Origin: Pseudomonadota bacterium
GTDB taxonomy: Bacteria > Pseudomonadota > Alphaproteobacteria > Rhodospirillales > Magnetospirillaceae
Length of the DNA stretch: 64,000 nt
Assembly (NCBI GenBank): GCA_021781575.1
Contig: JAJXWP010000005.1
Location: forward strand, 62,001-126,000
Direction: 5' to 3'
Of the stretch, positions 33,819-44,588 are shown in pieces. The first letter of the stretch is position 1, and each line of letters opens with the position of its first letter. The notes under the pieces were generated by a model. The model saw only the letters and a program-made list of their open reading frames with translations. It did no database searches and was not told the origin of the DNA. The position numbers and the translations under genes are program-made.

Positions 33819-35755
33819 GACCCGGGCTGGGGTTCCGCACCCGGGCCAAACCCAGGTTGGCCTTTCGCCCCGGCGCTCGGCACGGAGGAGCGGCGCGGCG
33901 GCAGGTCGCGCGTCGCCTTATTGCCGGGCTCATCCGAACCGTTGTCCCGGATCACCGGCTCACCGCGCAGCAACTGGCGGATCTCGTCGCCCGACAGCGT
34001 CTCGAATTCCAGCAGTCCGCGCGCCAGCGCATGCAATTGGTCAAGATTTTCGGTCAGCGTCTTGCGAGCCTGGTTGTAGGCCGTGTCGATGATCCGGCGA
34101 ACCTCTTCATCGATAGTCTTCGCCGTAGCCTCCGAAAGATTCTTGTGCGTGGTCACCGAGTGGCCGAGGAATACCTCCTGGTCATTCTCGCCGTAGGTCA
34201 GCGGTCCCAGCTTCTCGCTCATGCCCCACTCGGTCACCATCCGGCGGGCCATGTCGGTGGCCATCTTGATGTCGGAGGAGGCGCCGGTGGTCACCTTCTC
34301 CACGCCGAAGACCATTTCCTCAGCCAGACGGCCCCCCATGGCGACGGCCAAGTCCGCCTTCAGCTTGCCGCGCGAGACGGAGATGCGGTCGCCCTCCGGC
34401 AGACGCATGACCATGCCGAGCGCGCGACCGCGTGGAATGATCGTCGCCTTGTGGATCGGGTCGGATTCCTCCTCGTGCAGGGCGACGATGGCGTGGCCGG
34501 CCTCGTGATAGGCAGTGAGGCGCTTTTCCTCTTCCGTCATTACCATGGAGCGGCGCTCGGCGCCCATCATCACCTTGTCCTTGGCGGCCTCGAACTCCAG
34601 CATGGTAACGACGCGCTTGCCGGCGCGGGCGGCCAACAGGGCGGCTTCGTTGACCAGATTGGCCAAGTCGGCGCCGGAGAAACCCGGGGTGCCGCGGGCG
34701 ATGGTGCGCGGCTCAACGTCCGGCGCCAGCGGCACTTTGCGCATATGGACCTTCAGAATCTTCTCGCGGCCAAGCACGTCGGGATTGGGCACCACCACCT
34801 GGCGGTCGAAGCGGCCGGGCCTGAGCAGTGCCGGGTCGAGCACGTCAGGGCGGTTGGTGGCGGCGATGAGAATGACCCCCTCGTTCGACTCGAAACCGTC
34901 CATCTCAACCAGCAACTGATTCAGGGTCTGCTCGCGCTCGTCGTTGCCGCCGCCCAGGCCGGCGCCGCGGTGACGCCCGACGGCGTCGATTTCATCGATA
35001 AAGATGATGCAGGGGGCATTCTTCTTGCCCTGCTCAAACATGTCGCGGACGCGCGATGCGCCGACGCCGACGAACATCTCGACGAAATCCGAACCGGAGA
35101 TGGTGAAGAAGGGCACATTGGCCTCGCCGGCGATGGCGCGCGCCAACAGCGTCTTGCCGGTGCCGGGTGGGCCAACCAGCAACACGCCCTTCGGGATCTT
35201 GCCGCCAAGGCGCTGAAATTTCTGAGGATCCTTGAGGAATTCGACGATTTCCTCAAGCTCCTGCTTGGCCTCGTCGATTCCGGCCACATCCTCGAAGGTG
35301 ACGCGGCCGGTCTTTTCGGTCAGCAGTCGAGCCCGGCTCTTGCCGAACCCCATGGCCTTGCCGCCGGTCGACTGCATCTGTCGCATGAAGAAGATCCACA
35401 CGCCGACAACCAGCAGCATGGGGAACCAGGACAGGATGTAGTTCCAGAAGGTTTGTGTTTCCTCGCTTTTCGGCAGGGCCGAAATGCGCACGTTCGCCTT
35501 GCGCAACTGGGGCACGATGTTCACGTCAGGCGGCGCATAGGTGCTGAAGGTCCGCCCATCGGTGAAATGCCCGCTGATCTGCTCGCCCTGGATGGTCACA
35601 TCGGCGACCCGTCCGCTTTCAACCTCGGTCAGGAAGTCGGAATAGGCGTAGCTGGTGCTGCCATGCGGCGACGACGTGTTCTGGAACAGGTTGAAGAGGG
35701 CCGCCAGCAACACGGCGATGATGACCCACAACACCAGATTCTTGCTAAAATTCAT
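33815..35755 (-). CDS. ftsH: ATP-dependent zinc metalloprotease FtsH
   Basis: 646 residues. Two transmembrane helices (about 6-24 and 112-130) flank a periplasmic domain. The AAA module has Walker [19 protein letters not shown], the pore-loop [17 protein letters not shown], Walker [17 protein letters not shown] and the arginine-finger region RPGRFDR. The protease site is HEAGH (about 421) with the third zinc ligand in [16 protein letters not shown]. It degrades membrane and regulatory proteins, RpoH among them in known systems. The C-terminal tail is proline/glycine-rich. It lies downstream of tilS as in most proteobacteria. Confidence 0.97.
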   Translation of the reverse strand: MNFSKNLVLWVIIAVLLAALFNLFQNTSSPHGSTSYAYSDFLTEVESGRVADVTIQGEQISGHFTDGRTFSTYAPPDVNIVPQLRKANVRISALPKSEETQTFWNYILSWFPMLLVVGVWIFFMRQMQSTGGKAMGFGKSRARLLTEKTGRVTFEDVAGIDEAKQELEEIVEFLKDPQKFQRLGGKIPKGVLLVGPPGTGKTLLARAIAGEANVPFFTISGSDFVEMFVGVGASRVRDMFEQGKKNAPCIIFIDEIDAVGRHRGAGLGGGNDEREQTLNQLLVEMDGFESNEGVILIAATNRPDVLDPALLRPGRFDRQVVVPNPDVLGREKILKVHMRKVPLAPDVEPRTIARGTPGFSGADLANLVNEAALLAARAGKRVVTMLEFEAAKDKVMMGAERRSMVMTEEEKRLTAYHEAGHAIVALHEEESDPIHKATIIPRGRALGMVMRLPEGDRISVSRGKLKADLAVAMGGRLAEEMVFGVEKVTTGASSDIKMATDMARRMVTEWGMSEKLGPLTYGENDQEVFLGHSVTTHKNLSEATAKTIDEEVRRIIDTAYNQARKTLTENLDQLHALARGLLEFETLSGDEIRQLLRGEPVIRDNGSDEPGNKATRDLPPRRSSVPSAGAKGQPGFGPGAEPQPGS

Positions 35756-35858
35756 TCAGCGATCCCTTGATGGGCGGAAACCAACTCATCCCGCCGTACC
35801 ATCCGTAACATGGCCGTTGCAACAGCCCTTACGGCCTAAAGATAATGCCGTCCGTCGC

Positions 35859-37172
35859 CTAAACAAGGCAATGCCTTGCTCCGGCAAGGGGGAAAGCCGG
35901 CGTGAAAGCGATCTGTTCGGCGATCGGCACGGCTGGCACTGGCCTTTTGTATCCTAAGTGGGGAACGGCACAAATTCCATGACGATCGACAATTGCCGGG
36001 ACCGTAATGCGCACGGCCTCCGGCAAGGCAGGGCGGTCGACGGCATCACGGATGGCCTGCCAACCTCTGCGACCGAGCGCCGCCACCTGCGCCGGCCCCT
36101 CGCCGGAATAGCTTACGCTATACCGCCCATCCCACAGCACCACCCCGCCCGCGTCGAGCGGCAGCGGACCGGCGACGGCATCCGGCTCGCGGCAAACCAG
36201 CACGCCGGCCGCCGTCGGCGCAAGCACGCATCCGGCGAATGTGCGACGGACTTTCAGGCCGCCGCGCAACTCAGCGTGAACACGCTCCAGTCTTTCCAGG
36301 CGCGGCGGATAGACCGAGCCGCCGATCGTGCGACACAGCCGCGCCACCAGGCGCAGAGAAATCTCCTCCGGCGCCTCGGCCATGCGGCGGGCGTCGAAGC
36401 GGGCAAATCCGGCGGCATGAAGAACGACGCAGCGCACCACCAGATCGGTGGTCGCCTGCTCGAGCGCCTGGCGCGCCCGGCCCAGCCGATGCGCGGTAGC
36501 GGCAAGGCGCCCGGCATCCATTCCTTCGGACGACAGTTCGGGCATCAGGCGACGCAGGCGACTTCTGCCGAACCGCTCGCTGCGATTGGACGGATCCTCG
36601 ATCCATGGCTGCCCTATCGCCTCCAGGCTGGCCGCCAGACGGGTCCGCGGAACCGCCAGTAAAGGCCGCAACAGGCGGACCTCCGCCGTCTCGGCGACCC
36701 GCGCCATGGCGGCAAGGCCATCCACCCCGCTGCCTCGCGCCAGTCGCATCAGCAATGTTTCCGCCTGGTCGTCGAGGTGATGGGCAAGCAGCAGATGCAG
36801 GACGCCGGCCGCCCTGCACCACCGCCGCAGCAGTGCATAACGCGCCTCGCGGGCGGCCGCCTGAAGGCCGGTCGTAGGCTTGGTTCCGGACCACCGCAGG
36901 ATGTGATGGGAAACGCCGCGGGCGGCCAGCCACCGCCCGACCTGCTCGGCCTCGCCCGCCGCCTCAGGGCGCAAACCGTGGTCGACGGTGAGACCGACCA
37001 CGGTGCCGCCGCGGCCGGCCGCCCAGCGCGCCGCAAGCAGCAGCAGAGCCAAGCTGTCGGCGCCGCCCGAGACAGCGACGGCCAGTTGCGGGTGCCGCTC
37101 GAACGGGCCCAATGAGGCCATGAGGTCGGCGAATTCGTCGTCGCCGAGAGGGCGGTGCCCGTCAACACCCAA
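35859..37172 (-). CDS. tilS: tRNA(Ile)-lysidine synthase
   Basis: 437 residues. The PP-loop ATP pyrophosphatase motif AVSGGADSLALLLLAARWA (about 33-51) and LLAHHLDDQAETLLMRLARG are diagnostic, and PFLR-type substrate-recognition residues follow (EVRLLRPLLAVPRTRL). The C-terminal half is less conserved. TilS converts the wobble C of tRNA-Ile(CAU) to lysidine. The best frame start is TTG at 37172, which overlaps the upstream cpoB stop. The order cpoB-tilS-ftsH is conserved in the class. Confidence 0.93.
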   Translation of the reverse strand: MGVDGHRPLGDDEFADLMASLGPFERHPQLAVAVSGGADSLALLLLAARWAAGRGGTVVGLTVDHGLRPEAAGEAEQVGRWLAARGVSHHILRWSGTKPTTGLQAAAREARYALLRRWCRAAGVLHLLLAHHLDDQAETLLMRLARGSGVDGLAAMARVAETAEVRLLRPLLAVPRTRLAASLEAIGQPWIEDPSNRSERFGRSRLRRLMPELSSEGMDAGRLAATAHRLGRARQALEQATTDLVVRCVVLHAAGFARFDARRMAEAPEEISLRLVARLCRTIGGSVYPPRLERLERVHAELRGGLKVRRTFAGCVLAPTAAGVLVCREPDAVAGPLPLDAGGVVLWDGRYSVSYSGEGPAQVAALGRRGWQAIRDAVDRPALPEAVRITVPAIVDRHGICAVPHLGYKRPVPAVPIAEQIAFTPAFPLAGARHCLV

Positions 37173-38124
37173 GCTTGCGCTTCTCCGCCGCGGACTGACG
37201 CTTCAGGTTCTCGGCCGCGTCGGGGAATTCGGCCGAAAACCGGTGCAGCGCGGCGCAGGCGTCTTTCTTCTTGCCCAGATTGCTCATCGACAGGCCGACC
37301 TTGAGCAGGCTTTCACCCGCCTTCGGCGATTTGCGGTATTTCTCGTAGACGTCGAGGAAGATGACTGCGGCCTGGTCGTACCGCCCTTGCGAATAGGGGA
37401 TCTGGCCACGCCAATACATGGCATTGCCGGCCAACGGATCACGGGGGTGCTGGGCGATGAAGGCCTGGAATGCGGCGTTCGCCGCGTCATAGTCGGAATT
37501 GCGCAACAGGCCGAAGGCGTAGTCGTATTGTTCCTGCGGTGTCTTACCCACCAGGGTTGGCGCCGCCGACGGCTGGGCGGCCTTCTGTTCAGGACCCGAC
37601 TTGGCTCCGTGATGGACCAGGAAACCCGCTGCCGGCGCCAATCCCTGGGGCTCACTTCCGGCCGCACCACCGGCCGCACCCGCGGCAGCGGCGCCCGTGG
37701 CGCCCGCCACCGGCGTGCCGGCGACGGCGGCTGGAGCCGCCGTGATGCCCGCCTTGGCTTCCAGTTCCTTGAAGCGGAAATCGTTGTCGGCCTGCATGCG
37801 CTCGATCTTGGCGCTCAACTCCCTGATGCCAAAATTGGCCTTTTCCACCTGCCCGGTGACATTCTGGAGCTGCGTTTCAAGAGCGGTGATGCGGTCATCG
37901 AGAAGGCTGTAGGCGTTGCCCGACATGCTCCCGCCGCTGCCCCCGCCGTCGCCGGCGGCCTGACCGGTCTGCCCGCGGTATACCTGGCTCTGCAAGGTGT
38001 TGAGGTCGCGTTCCAGGCGGTCCAGCCGGTCTACCAGGCCGCGCGTGTCGGCGTCCTGCGCCCGGACGCCCGCACTTTCGAAAAGGAGACCCACCGCCAG
38101 GGCCAATACGAACAGCGCTCGCAT
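37162..38124 (-). CDS. cpoB: Cell division coordinator CpoB (YbgF), Tol-Pal associated
   Basis: 320 residues from MRALFVLALAVGLLFESAGV, a signal peptide; 42 upstream in-frame codons were rejected. The N-terminal coiled coil (GLVDRLDRLERDLNTLQSQV, LLDDRITALETQLQNVTGQV) trimerises YbgF proteins. A proline/alanine linker leads to C-terminal TPRs (QEQYDYAFGLLRNSDYDAAN, MYWRGQIPYSQGRYDQAAVI). CpoB links TolA to peptidoglycan synthesis at the division site in E. coli. Stop and tilS start overlap. Confidence 0.92.
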   Translation of the reverse strand: MRALFVLALAVGLLFESAGVRAQDADTRGLVDRLDRLERDLNTLQSQVYRGQTGQAAGDGGGSGGSMSGNAYSLLDDRITALETQLQNVTGQVEKANFGIRELSAKIERMQADNDFRFKELEAKAGITAAPAAVAGTPVAGATGAAAAGAAGGAAGSEPQGLAPAAGFLVHHGAKSGPEQKAAQPSAAPTLVGKTPQEQYDYAFGLLRNSDYDAANAAFQAFIAQHPRDPLAGNAMYWRGQIPYSQGRYDQAAVIFLDVYEKYRKSPKAGESLLKVGLSMSNLGKKKDACAALHRFSAEFPDAAENLKRQSAAEKRKLGC

Positions 38125-38287
38125 ATCGACACGTACCTTCCAACTATTATCGTTTGCGTTCCCCTTCGCCGGCCGGATCCTGTGGTTTCCAAGCGCAGCG
38201 AAGGTTACCTCGCCGACGAAATCCTTCCGCCTCCGGCATCGGGATGGCAACGGGGATACAGCATACCCGTTCCGCAGGCAAAATTAA

Positions 38288-38314
38288 GGCGCCTGCCGTC
38301 ATACGGCAGGCGCC
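38288..38314 (-). terminator. Terminator after pal
   Basis: GGCGCCTGCCG (38288-38298) pairs with CGGCAGGCGCC (38304-38314). On the minus strand the stem is followed by TTAATTTTGCC. It lies 38 bp beyond the pal stop, so cpoB probably has its own promoter or relies on readthrough. Confidence 0.75.
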
Positions 38315-38351
38315 CTAACTTTACTCAAGTTGCGTTCGGACGGAAGTCCGA

Positions 38352-38846
38352 TTACTGCACCACGCCGACGGCGCGACGGTTCTGAGCCCAGGCGGCTTCG
38401 TTGGAACCGAGAACAGCCGGACGCTCCTTGCCGTAGGAAATGGTCTTCAGACGAGCCGCAGGAACGCCCTGGGCGACCAGGAAGTCCTTGACCGAATTGG
38501 CGCGGCGCTCGCCGAGGGCGAGGTTGTATTCGCGGGTGCCGCGTTCGTCGCAATGGCCCTCGATGACCAACTGGTCATTCGGGAACTTCTTCAAGAAGGC
38601 CACCCACTTGGTCAGCTCATCGCGGGCTGCGGGCTTCAGGTTGTACTTGTCGAAATCGAAGAACACGCGGTCACCGACGTTCTTCACGAAGTCGGCCTGG
38701 CTGCCGGGCGTGACTTCCGTGGCGGTGGCGGTCGGCGCTGCCGGCGGCTGAGCGCTCGTTGTAGCCTTGCCACCGGCGGCTTCTTCGGTGCTGCAGGCGC
38801 CCAACAGGGCAACGGCCGCAACCATGCACAGATAACGCATCTTCAT
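38352..38846 (-). CDS. pal: Peptidoglycan-associated lipoprotein Pal
   Basis: 164 residues. Lipoprotein signal MKMRYLCMVAAVALLGACS, with the lipidated cysteine at 18. After a short threonine/alanine linker, an OmpA-like peptidoglycan-binding domain (about 55-164) shows RVFFDFDKYNLKPAARDELT, VIEGHCDERGTREYNLALGE and RRANSVKDFLVAQGVPAARL. It anchors the outer membrane to peptidoglycan and binds TolB. It is preceded by tolB with a 155-bp gap and followed by a terminator. Confidence 0.97.
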   Translation of the reverse strand: MKMRYLCMVAAVALLGACSTEEAAGGKATTSAQPPAAPTATATEVTPGSQADFVKNVGDRVFFDFDKYNLKPAARDELTKWVAFLKKFPNDQLVIEGHCDERGTREYNLALGERRANSVKDFLVAQGVPAARLKTISYGKERPAVLGSNEAAWAQNRRAVGVVQ

Positions 38847-39001
38847 CTACTAATCTCCCCCTCTACAGGATGGATCGATATGGAATGGATCTGACTGAAA
38901 GGCACCATCTGCTGCCGGTACACTTTCCAAAGGACAACGACATTCGGACTCGTTGCAGCCGTTTGAATTCCCTTTCGGCGACGGAATATACTTTCGATGA
39001 C

Positions 39002-40333
39002 TTAGGGAATCAAGGGGGACCACGCAGGATCCGACCCGTCAAGCGGTGTTACGATCTGCCGCTCGTTGTATCCTGTCAGGTCGATGCTGTACAATTTTGT
39101 TGTACCGCCTCGTCCGCGAGAATCCGTCGGCGTCTGCTGCCAGAACGCCAAGACACGGCCATTGGGCGCCCAAGTGGGGCCTTCCACGAGGAATCCATGA
39201 GCCAGTAATCGCTCGCCGGACCCATCCGGACGCATAACACCGATGTAAAATCCATCACCCTTGAACTTGGTGAAGGCGATGAGGTCTCCGCGCGGCGACC
39301 AGACAGGCGTCGCGTAACGCCCGTCACCAAAGCTGATGCGCTGCTGGTTCGATCCGTCCGCGTTCATTACATACAGCTGTTGCGTACCGCTGCGATCGGA
39401 ATTGAAGGTAATCTTCGTCCCGTCAGGCGAATAGCATGGCGAAGTGTCGATGAACGGATCGTTGGTCAGGCGTGTGACATGGCGAGTCCGCAGGTCCATT
39501 TCATAGATATTGGTGACCCCGTCCTTCGCCAAGCTCATGATGACCTTGTTCCCATCGGGCGAAAACCGCGGAGCGAATGTCATCCCGGGAAAATCACCAA
39601 GAAGTTCCCGTCTCCCGCTGTCCAGGTGCAGGACATAGACGCGCGGCTGATTGTGATAGTAGGACATATAGGTGATTTCGCGCTGGTTGGGCGAGAACCG
39701 CGGTGTCAGGACCAGTTCCTGCCCGTCCGTCAGAAAGCGGTGGTTCTCGCCGTCCTGATCCATGATGGCCAAGCGCTTGATCCGCCTCTTCTGCGGGCCG
39801 CTCTCCGCCACATAGACGATCTGCGTGTCGAAATAACCGTCCTCGCCGGTGATCCGCTTATAAATGGCATCGGCGATCATATGGGCGATGCGCCGCCAGC
39901 CTTGCGGCGCGGCGTTATAAGCCTGGCCGATCATCTGGGTCTCGGCGTAGACGTCCCACAGGCGGAACTCCACCCGCAAGCGGCCGTCCTGCGTTTCCTC
40001 GACCCGGCCCTGCACCAGAGCCTGGGCGTTAATCGCCTTCCAATCGGCGAAACGCGGCTGGACCTGAAGGGAGTCCACCGTCTGGATGAACGCCTTCCGG
40101 TCGATCGGCTTGAACAGGCCGGACCGTTCCAGGTCGGCGGAAATCACTCCAGCGATGTCCTGGCCCATCTGGGCTTCCTGGCCGCTCACCCCGGCGAAAT
40201 TGGTCACCGCGATGGGCATGGGCTGGAGGTTCGGCTTGTTGATGTCGATCTGCACCTGGGCGGCCGCAGGCACGGCCCACAGCCCCACCACGGCCAGAGC
40301 AAAGCAAAGTGCTTTCAAGACGGGTATTCTCAT
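39002..40333 (-). CDS. tolB: Tol-Pal system beta-propeller protein TolB
   Basis: 443 residues. Signal peptide [20 protein letters not shown], cleaved after AAAQ. The N-terminal domain ([20 protein letters not shown]) is followed by a six-bladed WD40-like propeller of PD40 repeats ([60 protein letters not shown]). TolB is periplasmic and shuttles between TolA and Pal. Its ATG overlaps the tolA stop by 4 bp. Confidence 0.97.
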   Translation of the reverse strand: MRIPVLKALCFALAVVGLWAVPAAAQVQIDINKPNLQPMPIAVTNFAGVSGQEAQMGQDIAGVISADLERSGLFKPIDRKAFIQTVDSLQVQPRFADWKAINAQALVQGRVEETQDGRLRVEFRLWDVYAETQMIGQAYNAAPQGWRRIAHMIADAIYKRITGEDGYFDTQIVYVAESGPQKRRIKRLAIMDQDGENHRFLTDGQELVLTPRFSPNQREITYMSYYHNQPRVYVLHLDSGRRELLGDFPGMTFAPRFSPDGNKVIMSLAKDGVTNIYEMDLRTRHVTRLTNDPFIDTSPCYSPDGTKITFNSDRSGTQQLYVMNADGSNQQRISFGDGRYATPVWSPRGDLIAFTKFKGDGFYIGVMRPDGSGERLLAHGFLVEGPTWAPNGRVLAFWQQTPTDSRGRGGTTKLYSIDLTGYNERQIVTPLDGSDPAWSPLIP

Positions 40334-41268
40334 CGGACGGCGTCCCTGGGATCAAAATTCAGCACAAGGTCTTTTAACGCGTCGTATTTTCCCGGCGGCA
40401 GCTTGATCGGCGAGCAGGTATAGACTGCCCGGCGCGCGCTGTCGGCGGCCGACCGGAAATAACTGTCGGCGATGTAGCGCGGATCATCGACGATATCGGC
40501 TCGCGCCACGCTGCCGTCGGAATTCAGCAACACATGGATCTTGACGATCAGCGTCGCGGCGTCGCGCGCCCCCGGGTCGAAATTCCAGCAGCGCCGGAAC
40601 CACGCGGCAACGTAGTCCTTGTCGCTCATGCTGACCGGCTCGGACGGAATGTTGGAGTTGGAATTCACCGTCCTGTTCGATGCCGCGGCCTGCCGCTGCG
40701 GTTGTGGTGCCGGCGCCGGCTTCGAGTCGTGGCGTAACTTGTCGACCGACTTCAGCAGACTGTCGAAATCATCCGGCGGCGGCGGCGGCTTTTTCAGCCG
40801 CGGCTTGATGTCCTTCAGCAGGTCCGGCTTCGGCTGCTCCTTGGGCGGCTCGGGCTTTGGTTCCGGCGGCTTCGGCTTGGGCGCCGGAACCGGAATCGGT
40901 TCTGGCTCGGGCTCGGGTTCTGGTTTCGGCGGCGGCGGCGGCACCGGCTTTGGCGGCTCGGGCTTGGGCGGCTCGGGCTTGGGCGGTTCGGGCTTGGGCG
41001 GCTCGGGAGTCGGTTCCTGCTTCGGCGGCTCGGCAGGCTTTTCCACCGGCTTGGGCGCCTCCACCTGGCGCGGCGGGGGATTGGTCCTATCGCCGATCTG
41101 GGCCAGTTCGACGACGACCGGCTCGGCGATTTCGGGCGGCGGCGAAAGGAGATGGGGCAGGCCGAAGACGGCGATCACCACGATGAAGAGGTGCAGCGCC
41201 GCCGAGCAAATCAGGCCCAGCCGCAATTCCCGCGCGTCACCGGCCGAACGACCCCGATGGAAGGCCAT
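40330..41268 (-). CDS. tolA: Tol-Pal system protein TolA
   Basis: 312 residues. One N-terminal transmembrane helix (about 18-36, [20 protein letters not shown]) anchors it to TolQR. Residues ~55-150 are a proline/lysine/glutamate-rich rod of EPPKPEP-type repeats, extending through the periplasm instead of the long alanine/lysine helix of E. coli TolA. The C-terminal domain (about 215-312; [20 protein letters not shown]) resembles the TonB/TolA C-terminus that binds TolB/Pal. It lies 6 bp downstream of tolR. Confidence 0.92.
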   Translation of the reverse strand: MAFHRGRSAGDARELRLGLICSAALHLFIVVIAVFGLPHLLSPPPEIAEPVVVELAQIGDRTNPPPRQVEAPKPVEKPAEPPKQEPTPEPPKPEPPKPEPPKPEPPKPVPPPPPKPEPEPEPEPIPVPAPKPKPPEPKPEPPKEQPKPDLLKDIKPRLKKPPPPPDDFDSLLKSVDKLRHDSKPAPAPQPQRQAAASNRTVNSNSNIPSEPVSMSDKDYVAAWFRRCWNFDPGARDAATLIVKIHVLLNSDGSVARADIVDDPRYIADSYFRSAADSARRAVYTCSPIKLPPGKYDALKDLVLNFDPRDAVR

Positions 41269-41274
41269 GATAAG

Positions 41275-41730
41275 TCAGTGGGCTCCCTTTCGGGCAGGCT
41301 GGGCCGCCTGCTGGGTGACCAGGGCGACGTGAGGGAAGCCGGCGGCGTTGAGCTGCCCCATCACCTCCATCACCCGGCCGTAGTTGATGGCGGAGTCACC
41401 GCGGACGAATATGCGATTGTCGGGCTTGGCGGCGGTAATCGCCCTCAAGCGCGGCGCCAGTTCGTCGAGTTGAACCTCGGTCTCCTGCAGGAAGATCCGG
41501 CCTTTGGCGTCGACCGACACGGCGATCGGCTGATCGTCGCCCTTCAGTTGCCCGGCATTGGTTTTCGGCAGATCAACCGGCACACCGGCGGTTAACAGCG
41601 GCGCGGTGACCATGAAGATCACCAGTAGCACCAGCATCACGTCGACCATCGGCGTAACGTTGATGTCCGCCATCGGCCGGAAATTCCGGCGCTGGCTGCG
41701 GCGTCCGCCGCCTCCCAGGGACGCGCCCAT
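41275..41730 (-). CDS. tolR: Tol-Pal system protein TolR
   Basis: 151 residues from MGASLGGGGRRSQRRNFRPM; upstream in-frame codons are antisense-like sequence inside tolQ. The single transmembrane helix with the proton-conducting aspartate is in ADINVTPMVDVMLVLLVIFM, followed by a periplasmic ExbD/TolR domain (TEVQLDELAPRLRAITAAKP). With TolQ it forms the proton-driven motor that energises TolA. It is 4 bp downstream of tolQ. Confidence 0.96.
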   Translation of the reverse strand: MGASLGGGGRRSQRRNFRPMADINVTPMVDVMLVLLVIFMVTAPLLTAGVPVDLPKTNAGQLKGDDQPIAVSVDAKGRIFLQETEVQLDELAPRLRAITAAKPDNRIFVRGDSAINYGRVMEVMGQLNAAGFPHVALVTQQAAQPARKGAH

Positions 41731-41734
41731 AAGT

Positions 41735-42457
41735 CTAAGCCTTTTCCTCGAGCTGGCGAGACAGGATGGCGCCGAATTCGCCGGCAAACGCCTCGAGCCG
41801 CTTGGCATAGCGGTCGACATCCGCCGACAGCTTGTTGTAGGCGAGCACCGCCGGAATGGCGGCAACCAGGCCGAGGGCGGTGGCGAACAGAGCCTCGGCG
41901 ATACCCGGGGCGACGACCGCCAGGCTGGTATTCTTGGTGGCACCGATATGATGGAAGCTGTTCATGATGCCCCACACGGTGCCGAACAGCCCGATGAACG
42001 GCGCCGTCGACCCGACCGAGGCGAGAAAGCCCATGCGGGCCTCAAGCTGCTCCATCTCGCGACCGAGGGTCACCTGCATGACCCGATCGATGCGCTGCGG
42101 CAGGCTGAGCCGAACCGCCTCGCGATCGGCCAACCCCTTTGCCGCGGAACGACGCCATTCACGCATCGCGGCGACGAAGATCGACGACATCGGTTCAAGC
42201 GGACGCGAGCCGATGCGGTCGTACAGTTCTTCGAGCGAGCCCCCCGACCAGAAACTCTCCTCGAAATGGTCGGCCTTCTGCATCAGCCCGCGCAGGCGGA
42301 ACCATTTGTCGAAGATGATCGCCCAGCACCAGAACGAGGCCAGGATCAATGCCGCCATCACGATCTTGACGATGATGTCGGCTTGCAGGAACAGGCTCCA
42401 CATCGACAAATCGGTCGCCGCCGATCCTGCGAGAGTTGCGGTTTGTACGGGATCCAT
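41735..42457 (-). CDS. tolQ: Tol-Pal system protein TolQ
   Basis: 240 residues, three transmembrane helices (about 20-45, 140-165, 180-205) of the MotA/TolQ/ExbB family. Conserved features are MGFLASVGSTAPFIGLFGTV and the following WGIMNSFHH, and IAEALFATALGLVAAIPAVL. It forms the pentameric motor stator channel with TolR. It follows ybgC by 4 bp in the classical ybgC-tolQ-tolR-tolA order. Confidence 0.97.
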   Translation of the reverse strand: MDPVQTATLAGSAATDLSMWSLFLQADIIVKIVMAALILASFWCWAIIFDKWFRLRGLMQKADHFEESFWSGGSLEELYDRIGSRPLEPMSSIFVAAMREWRRSAAKGLADREAVRLSLPQRIDRVMQVTLGREMEQLEARMGFLASVGSTAPFIGLFGTVWGIMNSFHHIGATKNTSLAVVAPGIAEALFATALGLVAAIPAVLAYNKLSADVDRYAKRLEAFAGEFGAILSRQLEEKA

Positions 42458-42461
42458 GGCT

Positions 42462-42911
42462 CTAGTCCGCTTCTTGAGTAAGGAAGTTCTTCAGTTTGTC
42501 GCGCACGGCGGCAGGAATGCGGGTCGCGATGCCGGCCATGTGCATGCACACCAGCCGGACCGTCAGCCGCGCCAGCTCCTCTTCGCCGCGACGAACGGAT
42601 TGGACGAGTTGCAGGCTGGCCCCACCCAGGTGAACAAGTTCTGAACACACCACCAATGCGTCGTCGAGGCGGGCCGAGCGGAGAAAGTCGATCTCGCAGC
42701 TGCGGACGGCAAAAAGCAGGCCCTGCGTCGTGTGCAAGGCGACATGGTCGATATTCAGAAGGCGCATCATTTCGGTGCGCGCCCGCTCGGCGAAAACAAG
42801 ATAAGCGGCGTGGTAGACCACTCCGCCGGCATCGGTCTCGGCATAGTAGACGCGCAAAGGGTAGTGGTGCCGCTTTCCGTCCAGCCAGCCGGAGGTCGCA
42901 CATTCACTCAT
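42462..42911 (-). CDS. ybgC: Acyl-CoA thioesterase YbgC (Tol-Pal associated)
   Basis: 149 residues, a single hot-dog 4HBT domain. [20 protein letters not shown] contains the catalytic aspartate (D27 region, ETDAGG) and the YHAAY motif, and [20 protein letters not shown] completes the pattern. It hydrolyses short-chain or malonyl acyl-CoA and is linked to phospholipid synthesis in the Tol-Pal operon. Its start overlaps the ruvB stop by 8 bp. Confidence 0.94.
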   Translation of the reverse strand: MSECATSGWLDGKRHHYPLRVYYAETDAGGVVYHAAYLVFAERARTEMMRLLNIDHVALHTTQGLLFAVRSCEIDFLRSARLDDALVVCSELVHLGGASLQLVQSVRRGEEELARLTVRLVCMHMAGIATRIPAAVRDKLKNFLTQEAD

Positions 42912-43956
42912 CGAACCCCTCCCCCGACGCGTCCTCGTCCAGCAGATCGAACTGCGCCGGCCGGCACACCGGCACCAGCCCGAGGTGGCGAAAGCCTGCC
43001 GCGGCCAGGACGCGACCGCGCGGAGTCCGCTGCAGCAGACCCTGCTGGAGCAGGAATGGCTCGATCACCTCTTCGATGGTATCGCGCTGCTCAGACAAGG
43101 CGGCGGCCAATGTCTCCACCCCCACCGGCCCGCCGCCGTAGTTCTCGGCGATGCAGCTCAGGTAGCGCCGATCCATGGCGTCCAAGCCGAGTTGATCGAC
43201 ACCGAGTCGGTTCAGCCCGTCATTGGCGACGGCTGCCGTCACCGGCAAAGTATCGGCGACCACCGCGAAGTCACGGACACGGCGCAGCAGGCGCCCCGCC
43301 ACCCGGGGTGTCCCGCGCGAGCGGCGGGCGATCTCGCCGGCTCCGTCCCTGGTCATCGGGCAGCCGAGGACGCGGGCGCCGCGGCTGACGATCAACTCCA
43401 GTTCTTCCGGAGTATAGAAATTCATCCGCAGCGGAATGCCGAATCGTTCGCGCAAGGGTGTGGTCAGCAGTCCCGAGCGTGTCGTCGCCCCGACGAGCGT
43501 AAAGGGCGCCAAGTCGATGCGGACCGACCGTGCCGCCGGCCCTTCGCCGATGATCAGGTCGAGTTGAAAATCCTCCATCGCCGGATAGAGGACCTCTTCT
43601 ATGGCAGGATTAAGGCGATGAATTTCATCGATAAAAAGAACATCGCGGGGTTCGAGGTTGGTCAACAGCGCCGCCAGATCCCCGGCCTTGGCGATGACCG
43701 GGCCGGAGGTGGCGCGAAAGCCCACGCCCAACTCGCGGGCGACGATCTGCGCGAGCGTCGTCTTGCCCAGGCCCGGCGGTCCGAAAAACAAGGTGTGATC
43801 GAGCGCTTCGCCGCGAGCCCGCGCGGCGGCGATGAACACACTCAAATTAGCGCAGGCATCGCGCTGGCCGACGAAATCGCCGAGGGAAAGCGGCCTCAGG
43901 CTCGCCTCCGTATCCCCCGGCGTCGCCTCCGGACCAACCAGGCGAGGCGCCGTCAT
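42904..43956 (-). CDS. ruvB: Holliday junction branch-migration ATPase RuvB
   Basis: 350 residues. Walker [21 protein letters not shown], Walker [12 protein letters not shown], sensor region [20 protein letters not shown] and the C-terminal winged helix ([20 protein letters not shown]) are complete. It drives branch migration with RuvA during recombination repair. A 4-bp overlap with ruvA shows a coupled operon. Confidence 0.98.
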   Translation of the reverse strand: MTAPRLVGPEATPGDTEASLRPLSLGDFVGQRDACANLSVFIAAARARGEALDHTLFFGPPGLGKTTLAQIVARELGVGFRATSGPVIAKAGDLAALLTNLEPRDVLFIDEIHRLNPAIEEVLYPAMEDFQLDLIIGEGPAARSVRIDLAPFTLVGATTRSGLLTTPLRERFGIPLRMNFYTPEELELIVSRGARVLGCPMTRDGAGEIARRSRGTPRVAGRLLRRVRDFAVVADTLPVTAAVANDGLNRLGVDQLGLDAMDRRYLSCIAENYGGGPVGVETLAAALSEQRDTIEEVIEPFLLQQGLLQRTPRGRVLAAAGFRHLGLVPVCRPAQFDLLDEDASGEGFDE

Positions 43957-44588
43957 CTCGTCACCTCCTGGGCCAGTTCCTTAAGGGCGGCGCGGATCAG
44001 GGCCGAGGCAGCGGCCCCCGGCCCCAGCCCCACCGAAGCCCTGAGTATGGCGCCATGGGCCTCGACGCGGCGATAGCCCAGGTTGACCAAGGCGGAGATA
44101 CCATCTTCCAGCGGTCCCGCTTCAAGCGGCGCCATGCCTGCGACGGACTGGCCGACACTGGTCGCCGCCAAGCCGGGCAAAGCGATGCCCACGGCTTTGT
44201 CCTTCAACTCGGTCATCAGGCGCACCGCCAGTTTCGGGCCAACCCCCTGGGCACGGCTCAACATGGCCTTATCACCGGCGGAAATCGCCCGCGACAGCTC
44301 TTCCGCCGACAAGGCGGAGAGAATAGCCAAGCCGACCTTGCTGCCGACCCCCTGCACGGTCAGCAGCAGGCGGAACCACTCCCGTTCGCTCTCGTCGACG
44401 AAGCCATAAAGGTGGATGTGGTCTTCCCGCACATGGGTCTCGACGAACAGCTGCGCCGCCTGCCCCACTCCAGGCAGCCGCGCCAAGGTTCGGCTCGAGC
44501 AGAAGAGCAGATAGCCGACCCCGCCGACGTCTACGACGGCCCAGTCGTCGCCGGTCGCATCCACCAGCCCTTTCAACTTGGCAATCAT
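43953..44588 (-). CDS. ruvA: Holliday junction DNA helicase subunit RuvA
   Basis: 211 residues from [20 protein letters not shown]; the in-frame upstream extension lies antisense-like inside ruvC. Domain I is an OB fold with [20 protein letters not shown], domain II has two helix-hairpin-helix motifs ([40 protein letters not shown]), and a flexible linker leads to the C-terminal RuvB-binding domain ([20 protein letters not shown]). It tetramerises on the junction. Overlaps ruvC by 4 bp. Confidence 0.97.
   Translation of the reverse strand: MIAKLKGLVDATGDDWAVVDVGGVGYLLFCSSRTLARLPGVGQAAQLFVETHVREDHIHLYGFVDESEREWFRLLLTVQGVGSKVGLAILSALSAEELSRAISAGDKAMLSRAQGVGPKLAVRLMTELKDKAVGIALPGLAATSVGQSVAGMAPLEAGPLEDGISALVNLGYRRVEAHGAILRASVGLGPGAAASALIRAALKELAQEVTR

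Noticed and set aside
33494-35770. A 758-codon plus-strand open frame over ftsH
   Set aside because: Its translation has no domain features and mirrors ftsH and folP; no ribosome site.
37700-37740. Alanine/glycine/proline-coding repeats in cpoB as a possible repeat array
   Set aside because: They encode the normal flexible linker of the protein and show no periodic DNA repeat.
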